Shown here: positions 1 through 6,872 of the stretch, one piece after another | How the letters are laid out: each line of letters begins with the position of its first letter | How positions within the stretch are numbered: position 1 is the first letter of the stretch | Assembly (NCBI RefSeq): GCF_035609205.1 | Contig: NZ_CP141184.1 | Location: 372,001 to 436,000, forward strand | Direction of reading: 5' to 3' | DNA: 64,000 nt | From: Hymenobacter sp. GOD-10R | GTDB lineage: Bacteria > Bacteroidota > Bacteroidia > Cytophagales > Hymenobacteraceae | The notes under the pieces: model-generated | Seen by the model: the letters and a program-made list of their open reading frames with translations, nothing else | Database searches by the model: none | Told to the model about the DNA's origin: nothing | Program-made: the position numbers and the translations under genes

Positions 1-597
1 ACCGACGCCAAACTCAAAGCCCTTGGGTCCACGAATGCCGATAAGTGCGTTCACGCTCGGGATGAACTTGCCTTGCTCTAGGCCACCGATAAGCGGCACT
101 ACTTCAAGCAGCCCCGAAGTACCGTTGGGCATTCGAAAAACGCGGGTTTCGAACTGCCAGCCAAACTGCGTCAGGAAAGGGTTCAGGTGGAGGCGGTCGT
201 CGGCTTTGCGCGCTACGCCACCGGTAAGGACCGTAATACCCAGGCGCGGCCCGCTGAGGTGAACTTCTTCGTAAATCGGCTCTTCATTGGCCGGTACAAT
301 AGGGCTGCTCGGGGCGGCTGGCTGTGGCCTAGTAGCCGAATAGGGGCTAGGTGCCGGACCTTCTTGCAGGACTTCTTTGGTGCCATTGGCATATCGAATC
401 ATAAATACGTCGTGGCGACGCACTTTGATTAATGGACCATCGAGGTTGTCGGCACGCTTATAGCTGATTTCTAGGGGCGTAATTTCCAGTACTTTCACCG
501 ATAGTTCTTCGCCATTGGTCTTGGTAAGTAGGTCTTGGGCTTGGGCTGAGAGGCTCCAGAAAAGCAGTGTAAATAAGGTGAGTACTAAGTGGCGCAT
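1..597 (-). CDS. Secreted protein, possibly outer-membrane barrel; 3' end outside window
   Basis: Read on the minus strand from ATG at 597, the frame stays open to base 1 (199 codons), so the C-terminus is missing. The first ~20 residues are a signal peptide (MRHLVLTLFTLLFWSLSAQA). The mature start (DLLTKTNGEELSVKVLEI) resembles exported Bacteroidota proteins that begin with a short beta-domain. A Pro/Ala-rich linker (about residues 82-105) leads to Gly- and aromatic-rich beta-strand sequence (GPRLGITVLTGG, LLEVVPLIGGLEQG) like an outer-membrane barrel. No catalytic motif is visible. A barrel or surface-exposed role is inference; the reading frame and signal peptide are clear. Confidence 0.75.
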   Translation of the reverse strand, partial: MRHLVLTLFTLLFWSLSAQAQDLLTKTNGEELSVKVLEITPLEISYKRADNLDGPLIKVRRHDVFMIRYANGTKEVLQEGPAPSPYSATRPQPAAPSSPIVPANEEPIYEEVHLSGPRLGITVLTGGVARKADDRLHLNPFLTQFGWQFETRVFRMPNGTSGLLEVVPLIGGLEQGKFIPSVNALIGIRGPKGFEFGVG

Positions 598-807
598 AGC
601 GTAGGCTAGAAGGTGGGAGATGACAGTAGAAAGATGCACCCTAGCCTAGCAATGGTGGCAACGAGTTTTTAGTAAGAATAGACTTTTAGAGTTAATCAAA
701 AATGGATATAAATGACTGATAATCAGAATAAAGTGTTATGAATAATCAGACTTATCATTGTTTGAATAAATCATTGGCTTGCCGGGCTTATTCACGATCT
801 TAACGGC

Positions 808-2352
808 ATGGATGACCTGCGTACTACCCTTGCTACTTTCTCCCCCGACGACCGTAAGGATTTTGCCCGGTTTATTCAGCGGCAGCGTAAGAAGACAAAG
901 GGCCGCCTCGACGCGCGCCTCTACGAGTTGCTGCTTCATCAGCGGGTATACTCGACGGAAGAACTGATCCGTCATTTGTATCCGGAGGAGCCAAACCCGG
1001 TGGCGTACTACGCGTTGCGCAAACGCCTCATGCGCCACCTCACCGACTTTCTGCTGCTGCGTCAGCGTCAGCAAGATGCTACTGCTGCTGCGCCGGTGCG
1101 TGGCCAGCTTACCTTGGCGCAGTACCTGTTTGACGTTGGGGTGCCACGCCTAGCCTGGACGACCCTGCGCAAAGCTGAAAAGCTAGCCCGGCAGAATGAA
1201 CAATACGAGTTACTTAACACCGTCTACAACCTTCAGATTACCAATGCCGACACTGCTCCCGCGGGTGAAGAGCTAGCTGACATTATCCGGCGCCGCAACC
1301 TGAACAAAAAAGCCGCTGATGAGGAAGAACGGGCCAGCATTGCCAATAGCTTGATTCGGCAGCGCTTGCGGGAAGCGCGTACGCGTGGCCGCGGCGGTGA
1401 GGCCTTCGATACCATTATGCAAGAAGTACTGCGCGAGTATGAATTGCAGGAGGCTTTTGCCCGGCGTCCGTCGTTGCTGTACCGGCTGTTGTCTATTGCC
1501 CGGAGTGCTATGCTCGTGCGTCGCGACTTTGTGTCGTTTGTGCCTTTTGTGGTGCGCTGTTATAACTTGATGGAGAAGCGCCACGGGTTTGCGCCCGCCC
1601 ACCGCTACTATCAGCTGGGATTGCTCTACATGATTGCCCACGCGCTGTATCGCACGCGGCGCTTTGCCGAGTCGGTGGCTTACCTGGAGCAATTGCGTTG
1701 TGCGTTGTACTCGGGCTCCCGTAGTCACTACACCGATTTTCTCCCCAAATACACTTTCCTGCTGGCCGCCAACTACGCTTTTTTGCGTCGCAATGCTGAG
1801 AGTATTCAGTTGGTTGAAAGCCTGTTGTGTAACGCGGAAGTTGTGCTTTCCTCCCGTGACCAGCTCACGGCCAAGCTAGGATTGAGCTTTCATTACTTTG
1901 CCGAAAGTCAGTTTCACAAAACCAACCAAATCCTTATCAGCATTGGTCGCTCCGATCATTGGTGCGAACAGCAAATGGGTCTGGAGTGGGTGTTCAACAA
2001 AAACCTAGGGGAGATGCTGACCCAGCTTGAGATGGGCAATGCTGACCTAGCCCTAAACCGGCTGCGTGCTATCGAGCGCATGGTGCGCGAGCGGTGCCCC
2101 GACGGCAACACGTACCACTACGTCCTCACTTTCCTGGCGCTAGTACGCGAAATCATCGATGATCCGGCCGCGGCAAACCAACCGACGTTTGCCGAGCGGC
2201 TGGGCAAGATGCCCACGTTCTTGCCGCTGGAGCGCGAAGACCTGCAAGCGCTAAGTTTCTATTGCTGGTTGCGGGCTCGCATGTTGCGCAAGCCCTACTA
2301 CGACGTGCTGCTGGAACTGGCTGATACTGCACCCGTGCTGCAAGCCCTGTAA
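808..2352 (+). CDS. Conserved hypothetical all-helical (TPR-like) protein
   Basis: The product is 514 residues with no signal peptide or membrane segment, so it is probably cytoplasmic. The sequence is almost wholly alpha-helical. Many Leu/Ala/Arg-rich amphipathic helices of about 30-40 residues with repeated Y-A-L and L-A-x-N patterns suggest a TPR-like superhelix. The N-terminal ~90 residues (FARFIQRQRKK, ELIRHLYPEE, YYALRKRLMRHL) form a basic helical domain. I do not recognise a named family and see no catalytic signature. It stands alone, convergent with the lipoprotein gene at 2415-2831, and the two appear to share the hairpin at 2358-2388. A protein-protein scaffold role is plausible but unproven. 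Confidence 0.8.
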   Translation: MDDLRTTLATFSPDDRKDFARFIQRQRKKTKGRLDARLYELLLHQRVYSTEELIRHLYPEEPNPVAYYALRKRLMRHLTDFLLLRQRQQDATAAAPVRGQLTLAQYLFDVGVPRLAWTTLRKAEKLARQNEQYELLNTVYNLQITNADTAPAGEELADIIRRRNLNKKAADEEERASIANSLIRQRLREARTRGRGGEAFDTIMQEVLREYELQEAFARRPSLLYRLLSIARSAMLVRRDFVSFVPFVVRCYNLMEKRHGFAPAHRYYQLGLLYMIAHALYRTRRFAESVAYLEQLRCALYSGSRSHYTDFLPKYTFLLAANYAFLRRNAESIQLVESLLCNAEVVLSSRDQLTAKLGLSFHYFAESQFHKTNQILISIGRSDHWCEQQMGLEWVFNKNLGEMLTQLEMGNADLALNRLRAIERMVRERCPDGNTYHYVLTFLALVREIIDDPAAANQPTFAERLGKMPTFLPLEREDLQALSFYCWLRARMLRKPYYDVLLELADTAPVLQAL

Positions 2353-2357
2353 CGCAA

Positions 2358-2388
2358 CGCGCCCGCCCTAGTAGCTAGGACGGGCGCG
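2358..2388. terminator. Bidirectional hairpin between convergent genes
   Basis: Thirteen-base arms (starting CGCGCCCG, and ending CGGGCGCG) pair with one G-T mismatch around a five-base loop. It begins six bases after the stop of the gene ending at 2352 and precedes the minus-strand stop at 2415, so it can serve both genes. No U-tract follows on either side. Confidence 0.6.
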
Positions 2389-2414
2389 GACTTTACTCGC
2401 CAGTTGGTGTAGGC

Positions 2415-2831
2415 TTAGTTCTTGCCAGCGGCGCGCATCTCCGCTTTGGCATCAGCCTCAGCTTTGTCTACTTTGGCATCTGCTTTAGCAGCGGCTTCTT
2501 TGGTTTCAACTTTGGCTTTGTCAGCAGCGTTGTCAATGGCATTGCCTGCCTTATCTACTGCGTTGCCAGCGTCATTGGCGGCTTTGTCCATGGCATCACC
2601 AGCCTTGTTGGCGGCATTATCCATTTTGGCGCCTGCATTTTCGGCGGCATTTTCCATGGCGTTGCCAGCATTGTTGGCTTCAGCTTCTACTGCGTCGCCG
2701 GTGTTCTCGGCAGCAGCCTCTACATGGTCGCCGGCTGCGTCAGCTTTCTGCTCACCTTCCTGAGTGCAAGAAGTCGTGGTGAATGCGGTAAAAGCAGCGG
2801 CTACAAACAGGGATTTGAATGCGATTTTCAT
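2415..2831 (-). CDS. Ala/Asp/Lys-rich lipoprotein with LEA-like repeats
   Basis: The chosen start is the ATG at 2831 (MKIAFKS), giving 138 residues; an upstream in-frame Met at 2858 would put nine odd residues before the signal peptide. A lipobox-like FTTTSC ends the signal, so the protein is probably a lipoprotein. The rest is a low-complexity run of roughly 11-residue units of the type A-G-(D/N)-A-(M/V)-(D/E)-x-A-A-(N/D)-x, which would form long amphipathic helices. This pattern resembles late-embryogenesis-abundant (LEA) and apolipoprotein-like helices. A desiccation or envelope-protection role is inference. The repeats could also misguide homology searches. Confidence 0.75.
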   Translation of the reverse strand: MKIAFKSLFVAAAFTAFTTTSCTQEGEQKADAAGDHVEAAAENTGDAVEAEANNAGNAMENAAENAGAKMDNAANKAGDAMDKAANDAGNAVDKAGNAIDNAADKAKVETKEAAAKADAKVDKAEADAKAEMRAAGKN

Positions 2832-2972
2832 GGTTGGGTAAAGGGATTGGGTGAACAAGAGGAGTGCTCTTAATCAAGCACGACAGGAAAGGTAACCCAA
2901 CGGCTCAGGCGGCTCCTTTCAACTTTTTCCGGCTACCGACAGTATAGATTTAGGCATTTAACTATTACCGCT

Positions 2973-3374
2973 ATGGATTCGACCACTCCCACGCCTCAAA
3001 CACCCCTCGTACCATCTGTTCCGCTCGACGTAACCGATCAGCAAACCACCGCTCTGCTCGACGATACCGTTGCGCTCCTCAATGATGGTGTACCCGACAA
3101 AGAAACGAAGCGGGGCCTAGCCGAGGTAGATCGTTGGGAAGCCGTCCTGACTGCGTCGGAGCGGCCAGGGCTAGCTAAGATCATCCAGGAGCTAGCTACC
3201 CTGCGCGAGCAGCTAAACATGCCTGCTACGCAAGCACACGAAATTGCCGAAACGCTTGCTACGTTAGGCGCCGAAACCACCAAGGTTGCCGACGAGGCAA
3301 ACAATGGTTACACAGGTCCACTCACCCAGCTAGGCAAGCTGCTCATTAAGATGAGCAACGCATTGTCGCGCTAA
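2973..3374 (+). CDS. Conserved hypothetical helical protein, 133 aa
   Basis: A Thr/Pro-rich N-terminal tail of ~20 residues precedes helices with leucine heptads (TALLDDTVALLNDGV, LAKIIQELATLREQL, LTQLGKLLIKM). There is no signal peptide, membrane segment or metal motif. The sequence TAGATTTA about 20 bases upstream is one mismatch from the Bacteroidota -7 consensus. It is a single-gene unit ended by a strong hairpin at 3391. I do not recognise the family; small cytoplasmic helical proteins of this kind are common unknowns in this clade. Confidence 0.7.
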   Translation: MDSTTPTPQTPLVPSVPLDVTDQQTTALLDDTVALLNDGVPDKETKRGLAEVDRWEAVLTASERPGLAKIIQELATLREQLNMPATQAHEIAETLATLGAETTKVADEANNGYTGPLTQLGKLLIKMSNALSR

Positions 3375-3390
3375 GACTTAATTCAGCACA

Positions 3391-3434
3391 TAAGAAAAAA
3401 GCTCCTGCCTTTCGAGGCAGGAGCTTTTTTCTTA
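3391..3434 (+). terminator. Strong intrinsic terminator, 20-bp stem, TTCG loop
   Basis: The two 20-base arms are perfect complements, and the loop is the stable tetraloop TTCG. The arm ends in six T on the plus strand and begins with six A, so it can act in both directions. It lies 17 bases after the stop of the 133-aa gene. Confidence 0.92.
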
Positions 3435-3534
3435 GATAACAACCTAGGTCTGTTTACGAGCTGTTGGTCAACATCTAGTAGCTAACCAAGGTGGGGTTAT
3501 ATGGGGTTCAGCGGTGTACTTCAGAAGCACACTG

Positions 3535-3542
3535 TACTTTTG
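3535..3542 (+). promoter_or_regulatory. Bacteroidota -7 element TACTTTTG
   Basis: This is an exact match to TAnnTTTG, 28 bases before the ATG at 3570. No clear -33 TTTG is present at the expected distance. Its position implies transcription begins after the in-frame Met at 3501, which supports the later start for the downstream gene. Confidence 0.6.
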
Positions 3543-3569
3543 TGCTTTCACCCGTGTTGTTTTGCTTCT

Positions 3570-4577
3570 ATGTCCGTTCCTGCTCACCTCCAATTATACG
3601 ATCCGTTAGAAGGCATGCGCTTTGGCCCGGAGCATTGCTTTCTGTGCGGCGCACCTACTGAGCCTCCCATCGATTCTGTACCGGTGTTTGCCTACTGGTT
3701 AATGGACCGTTACGCCTTAGGCGACCGGCAGATCCAGTTGCTCGATCAAAGCATTGTAACCTACCGCGACCTGCGTATCCCGTGCTGCCAGCATTGTCGT
3801 ACGCACTATGTAGAGCCATTAGAGGCGCAAGCACAGCAAGCCGCTGAAACAGGATTGGAAGGCTGGCGGACCTTGCCGGAGAAAACGTTGTTTCTATGGC
3901 TAGGTAAAATGTTCTACGGGGTCTTCATCACCGAATTGCTCACGGAACTGAATCCTTTGGTGAAGCCGCGCTACCCATTAGCCGAAAACGCCCAGATGTT
4001 CCGCCGCTTCTACGCCTTCTTCCAAACGTTCCAAGCGCTACGGGTACCCATTGTGTTCGAGGATTTTACGCCCGCATCGCTCTTCATTTTGGAAGTAGAT
4101 CAACGAGAAGATACGATCCTCTTCGAGTACGACGACGACCTGACCACTATGGTGTTCAGCATTAAGCTAGGTAACACCGTACTCATGGCGTGCTTAGCTG
4201 ATAACGGTATTGTGCGCGATGCCATGCGGCGCGTGGTCACCGATGCTGATCGGCCCCTGCACCCTGTCCAGATAGCGGAGTTTAAAGCGCGGGTGTACTA
4301 TGGCGCCTACTTGTTCAACGTAGTGCCCGATTACTTTGCGCGTCCACTTAAGCCGGAGGATGACCACCTAGTGTACGACACATTGATCGACGATATCACA
4401 AACGCGGTTTTCAACCCATGGGAAAACTCGGCCTATGGTCAATCGTTGCAAGAGATGTGGAAGCGGTGGAATATTTCCTACACGACTATCCTACGTGATC
4501 CGTCGCAGCCTCTAAGCTTTTTGTACGACGAGAATAGCCAGCCACGCTCGATAGAAAGATACGAAGCGCCTAACTGA
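3570..4577 (+). CDS. HNH/treble-clef-like zinc protein with altered catalytic motif
   Basis: The product is 335 residues from ATG 3570; the in-frame Met at 3501 lies upstream of the likely promoter. The N-terminal ~75 residues hold HCFLCGAPT and, about 50 residues on, CCQHCRTHY, i.e. two CxxC-type knuckles. This spacing matches treble-clef HNH proteins of the form CxxCG...EHxxPxWL...vPxCxxCN...lE. The usual EH-x-x-P-x-W stretch is replaced by DSVPVFAYWL, so the catalytic His appears lost. The remaining ~250 residues are an alpha/beta region I do not recognise. It may be a zinc-binding protein derived from an HNH nuclease rather than an active nuclease. The family assignment is inference from motif spacing. 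Confidence 0.6.
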   Translation: MSVPAHLQLYDPLEGMRFGPEHCFLCGAPTEPPIDSVPVFAYWLMDRYALGDRQIQLLDQSIVTYRDLRIPCCQHCRTHYVEPLEAQAQQAAETGLEGWRTLPEKTLFLWLGKMFYGVFITELLTELNPLVKPRYPLAENAQMFRRFYAFFQTFQALRVPIVFEDFTPASLFILEVDQREDTILFEYDDDLTTMVFSIKLGNTVLMACLADNGIVRDAMRRVVTDADRPLHPVQIAEFKARVYYGAYLFNVVPDYFARPLKPEDDHLVYDTLIDDITNAVFNPWENSAYGQSLQEMWKRWNISYTTILRDPSQPLSFLYDENSQPRSIERYEAPN

Positions 4578-4578
4578 G

Positions 4579-4602
4579 GAAAAAAGACCGAAGCATTTCG
4601 GT
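4579..4602 (-). terminator. Intrinsic terminator of the 3D-domain gene
   Basis: A six-base stem ACCGAA/TTCGGT with loop GCAT is followed on the minus strand by a run of T (seen as AAAAAA on the plus strand at 4580-4585). It sits about 20 bases beyond the minus-strand stop at 4623. Confidence 0.7.
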
Positions 4603-4622
4603 GTAATACTTTAGAGAGGCGC

Positions 4623-5141
4623 TTAGCTAGCAGTCCAAGTGGACTCAGCGGCTTCTTCTACTTTACTGATGCGTACTTTATCCCACTTACCGTAGATGCG
4701 CTCATGCCGACCTACCAGCAGGTCAATAGTGCGATGCAAGCGGCGGTTCATTGTGTCGTGAATGATATAGGTGCCATCGAGCTCGGCCGAAATACCTTGC
4801 ACACGCACTGAATCACCGAAGTCAAATTTGCCACCCCAGCCTTTCAGCATATCGCGGGAGAGAGCCATCCACCGGTGCCTACTACTATGGTGCCTAGAAA
4901 TACGAGAATTGTCTGCAGTGATTAATGGCTCTTTGTCTGTCTGCCGAGCTTCAGCCGAATACACGGTGGCTGTCACCTGATAGCTAGGCAGCGTTTTGGG
5001 AGGTAGCGCTGCAATTGCTTTGGGTACAAAAAGTACCGCTTGACGCGGACTCAAATGGGCTACTGTAGAAGGTAAAGCTGCTGTCGTTGGAAAGACGCGA
5101 GGTGGGAAGAGCAGCGTAAGAACTAGTAAGGCAATAGACAT
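4623..5141 (-). CDS. Exported 3D-domain (double-psi beta-barrel) protein
   Basis: The product is 172 residues. The N-terminal hydrophobic stretch (ALLVLTLLFPP) reads as a signal sequence. From about residue 52 the sequence matches the 3D domain of MltA/Rpf/YorM-type proteins: VTATVYSAEARQTDKEPLIT, then a long basic insertion, GDSVRVQG, GTYIIHDTMNRR and TIDLLV. The three conserved Asp of the 3D domain can be placed at TDKEP, HDTMNRR and IDLL. Such domains act on or bind peptidoglycan, so a cell-wall role in the periplasm is likely. It is short, with only the 3D domain and no lytic partner domain. The neighbouring genes give no pathway context. Confidence 0.75.
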   Translation of the reverse strand: MSIALLVLTLLFPPRVFPTTAALPSTVAHLSPRQAVLFVPKAIAALPPKTLPSYQVTATVYSAEARQTDKEPLITADNSRISRHHSSRHRWMALSRDMLKGWGGKFDFGDSVRVQGISAELDGTYIIHDTMNRRLHRTIDLLVGRHERIYGKWDKVRISKVEEAAESTWTAS

Positions 5142-5483
5142 GATGATTGATTTGGTGGACTCTTCTTTCGTCCGAAGAGAAAGGACTACTCATTCTCGAA
5201 AAGCAGCTGAGAATGAAAATGGGTTTGCTAAGAAATGTTGCAACCCAGAGAAGCCATTTTGGCTTTGAGGCGGCAAGTTAATAAAAAAAATACTGATCGA
5301 TAGCTCAAGAGTACTATTGGGCTGGTTAGGTCACAACTTTACACGCAGTTTTTACTAATAATATTAGTAGACAGGTGCTGGGGTTGTCGTTTGCATAGAT
5401 GGCAAACGAACATGGTTGAAAGTCGTCCGTACATGCAAAACCCAGCTGTAACGGCTGTATGTACTTCACCAACCCAAACTCCT
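5142..5483. other. Intergenic region between divergent genes
   Basis: This 342-base AT-rich stretch separates the 3D-domain gene (minus) from the royal-jelly-like gene (plus). It holds a small hairpin AAGCCA/TGGCTT (about 5251-5265) and the palindrome at 5353-5369. I see no convincing coding frame; frames open across it have no protein-like composition. Confidence 0.6.
5353..5369. promoter_or_regulatory. Perfect 17-bp palindrome, possible operator
   Basis: TACTAATA-A-TATTAGTA is fully symmetric around one central base. It lies in the divergent spacer, about 115 bases before the ATG at 5484. The short AT-rich form suits a dimeric regulator's operator better than a terminator. The regulator is unknown. 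Confidence 0.4.
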
Positions 5484-6659
5484 ATGCCATTGACTGCTCT
5501 TATTCCAAAGCTAGGTGCTGCTAACCTAGTTGTTGCTAGCATGTTAGCATTAACCAGTTGCTCTTCGCCTTCGCCAACAGCAAAAGAAGACGCAACCTCA
5601 ACAGCAGCAAATACTGATTCGACTGCCACCAACTCACCCCTACAAATTGTGACCCAACTTAAAGGTCCGCAGTTTGTGGGGGTGGCGGTGCTGCCTGATG
5701 GTCGCACGTTCATCGACTTTCCCCGCTGGGACTACAACCCGGTGACTCCCGTTGCCCAGCTCGGTACGGATGGCTCTCTGAAGCCTTACCCAGACGCAAA
5801 CTGGTGCCTCTGGAATGAAACTGTGCGCAATGAGCCCCAGAAGCACTGGATTTGCCCACAGAGCGTCTATGCTGACCCAAGCGGCATGCTGTGGGTACTC
5901 GATCCGGCCGCGCCAGGTTTGAAAGCTACCGTGCCAGGTGGTCCTAAGCTGGTCAAGATTGATCCCAAGACGAATAAGGTGGTGCAAAACATCAGCTTTC
6001 CGGAAAGCGTTGCCCCCCGTAAGTCGTACCTGAACGATGTGCGCGTCGATACACAGCGTAACTATGCCTATATCACGGAGTCGGGTATGGGCAGCTTAGT
6101 GGTCGTTGATTTGAAATCAGGGAAGGGGCGCCAAGTTTTAGTTAAGCATCCTTCGATGCTAGGGGACAGCACCCTAGATATTAAAGCAGAAGGGCAAACG
6201 CTGATTGACGCTACTGGAAAGAGGATGCGGTTCAACGCCGATGGTATTGCCCTAAGCCGCGATTTTCAGTATTTGTATTGGAAGCCACTTACCAGCTACA
6301 AGCTCTACCGAATTAAGACAGAGGCACTTCGCAATGCTAGCCTCTCCGATGTACAACTTGCTCAGCAAATAGAAGACCTAGGTAAAGTGCCCGCTTGCGA
6401 TGGGATGGAGATAGATGCCAGTAATAACCTGTATATGACAGCGTTCGAGAACAACTCTATTGTTCGACGCACGCCCGACGGCAAAGTGGAGACTATCGCA
6501 ACAGACAAACGTTTGCAGTGGCCCGACACATTTAGCTTAACCGCTGATGGTACATTGTACGTCACAAACTCTGCAATTCACAAAACTCCTACTTGGAACA
6601 AAGGGATAAGCCAAGTTGAACAGCCCTTTCATATTTTTAAAATGAGCATACCTAAGTAG
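5484..6659 (+). CDS. Lipoprotein of the major royal jelly/yellow-like beta-propeller family
   Basis: The product is 391 residues. Start ATG 5484 was chosen because the signal peptide and lipobox (ASMLALTSC) follow directly; earlier in-frame Met codons would add ~30 unlikely residues. After a Thr/Ala-rich tether (about 27-50) comes a six-bladed propeller. Typical family phrases are visible: FVGVAVLPDGRTFIDFPRW, WICPQSVYADPSGMLWVLD, KLVKIDPKTNKVVQNISFP, YLNDVRVDTQRNYAYITES, LYWKPLTSYKLYRI and CDGMEIDASNNLYMTAFE. Family members are extracellular binding or lactonase-like proteins of mostly unknown substrate. The gene is single, followed by its own hairpin. Confidence 0.85.
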   Translation: MPLTALIPKLGAANLVVASMLALTSCSSPSPTAKEDATSTAANTDSTATNSPLQIVTQLKGPQFVGVAVLPDGRTFIDFPRWDYNPVTPVAQLGTDGSLKPYPDANWCLWNETVRNEPQKHWICPQSVYADPSGMLWVLDPAAPGLKATVPGGPKLVKIDPKTNKVVQNISFPESVAPRKSYLNDVRVDTQRNYAYITESGMGSLVVVDLKSGKGRQVLVKHPSMLGDSTLDIKAEGQTLIDATGKRMRFNADGIALSRDFQYLYWKPLTSYKLYRIKTEALRNASLSDVQLAQQIEDLGKVPACDGMEIDASNNLYMTAFENNSIVRRTPDGKVETIATDKRLQWPDTFSLTADGTLYVTNSAIHKTPTWNKGISQVEQPFHIFKMSIPK

Positions 6660-6680
6660 CTCAACTTTAACGTTTCAGAT

Positions 6681-6713
6681 AAAGCCTTTCTATCTTTAGA
6701 GAGGCTTTTTTGC
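6681..6713 (+). terminator. Intrinsic terminator after the propeller lipoprotein
   Basis: AAAGCCTTTCT pairs with AGAGAGGCTTT (wobble allowed) around a short loop and is followed by T residues. It starts 22 bases after the stop codon at 6659. Confidence 0.75.
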
Positions 6714-6814
6714 ATTATTTTCTCTAGATTGGCAGGAACAATAATTGCGTATCAGAAGTACCTATAAAAGAATTAAGGTTGATTGTGAGGTTTATTCGCA
6801 CATGCGAATATGAG

Positions 6815-6846
6815 TTTTTGCCTTGTCCTCAAGCTTTTTACTTTTG
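6815..6846 (+). promoter_or_regulatory. Bacteroidota promoter for the 2-oxoglutarate dehydrogenase genes
   Basis: TTTTTG at 6815-6820 (-33 type) and TACTTTTG at 6839-6846 (-7, exact TAnnTTTG) are separated by 18 bases, the spacing expected for the primary sigma factor of Bacteroidota. Transcription should begin near 6853, i.e. inside any reading that starts at 6810, which decides the E1 start in favour of 6873. Confidence 0.75.
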
Positions 6847-6872
6847 CTCTTGACTCACCCAGCTCCTTACTT

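Noticed and set aside
23..432. Plus-strand frames in the first 450 bases
   Set aside because: The minus strand has a continuous frame from ATG 597 with a clear signal peptide to the window edge.
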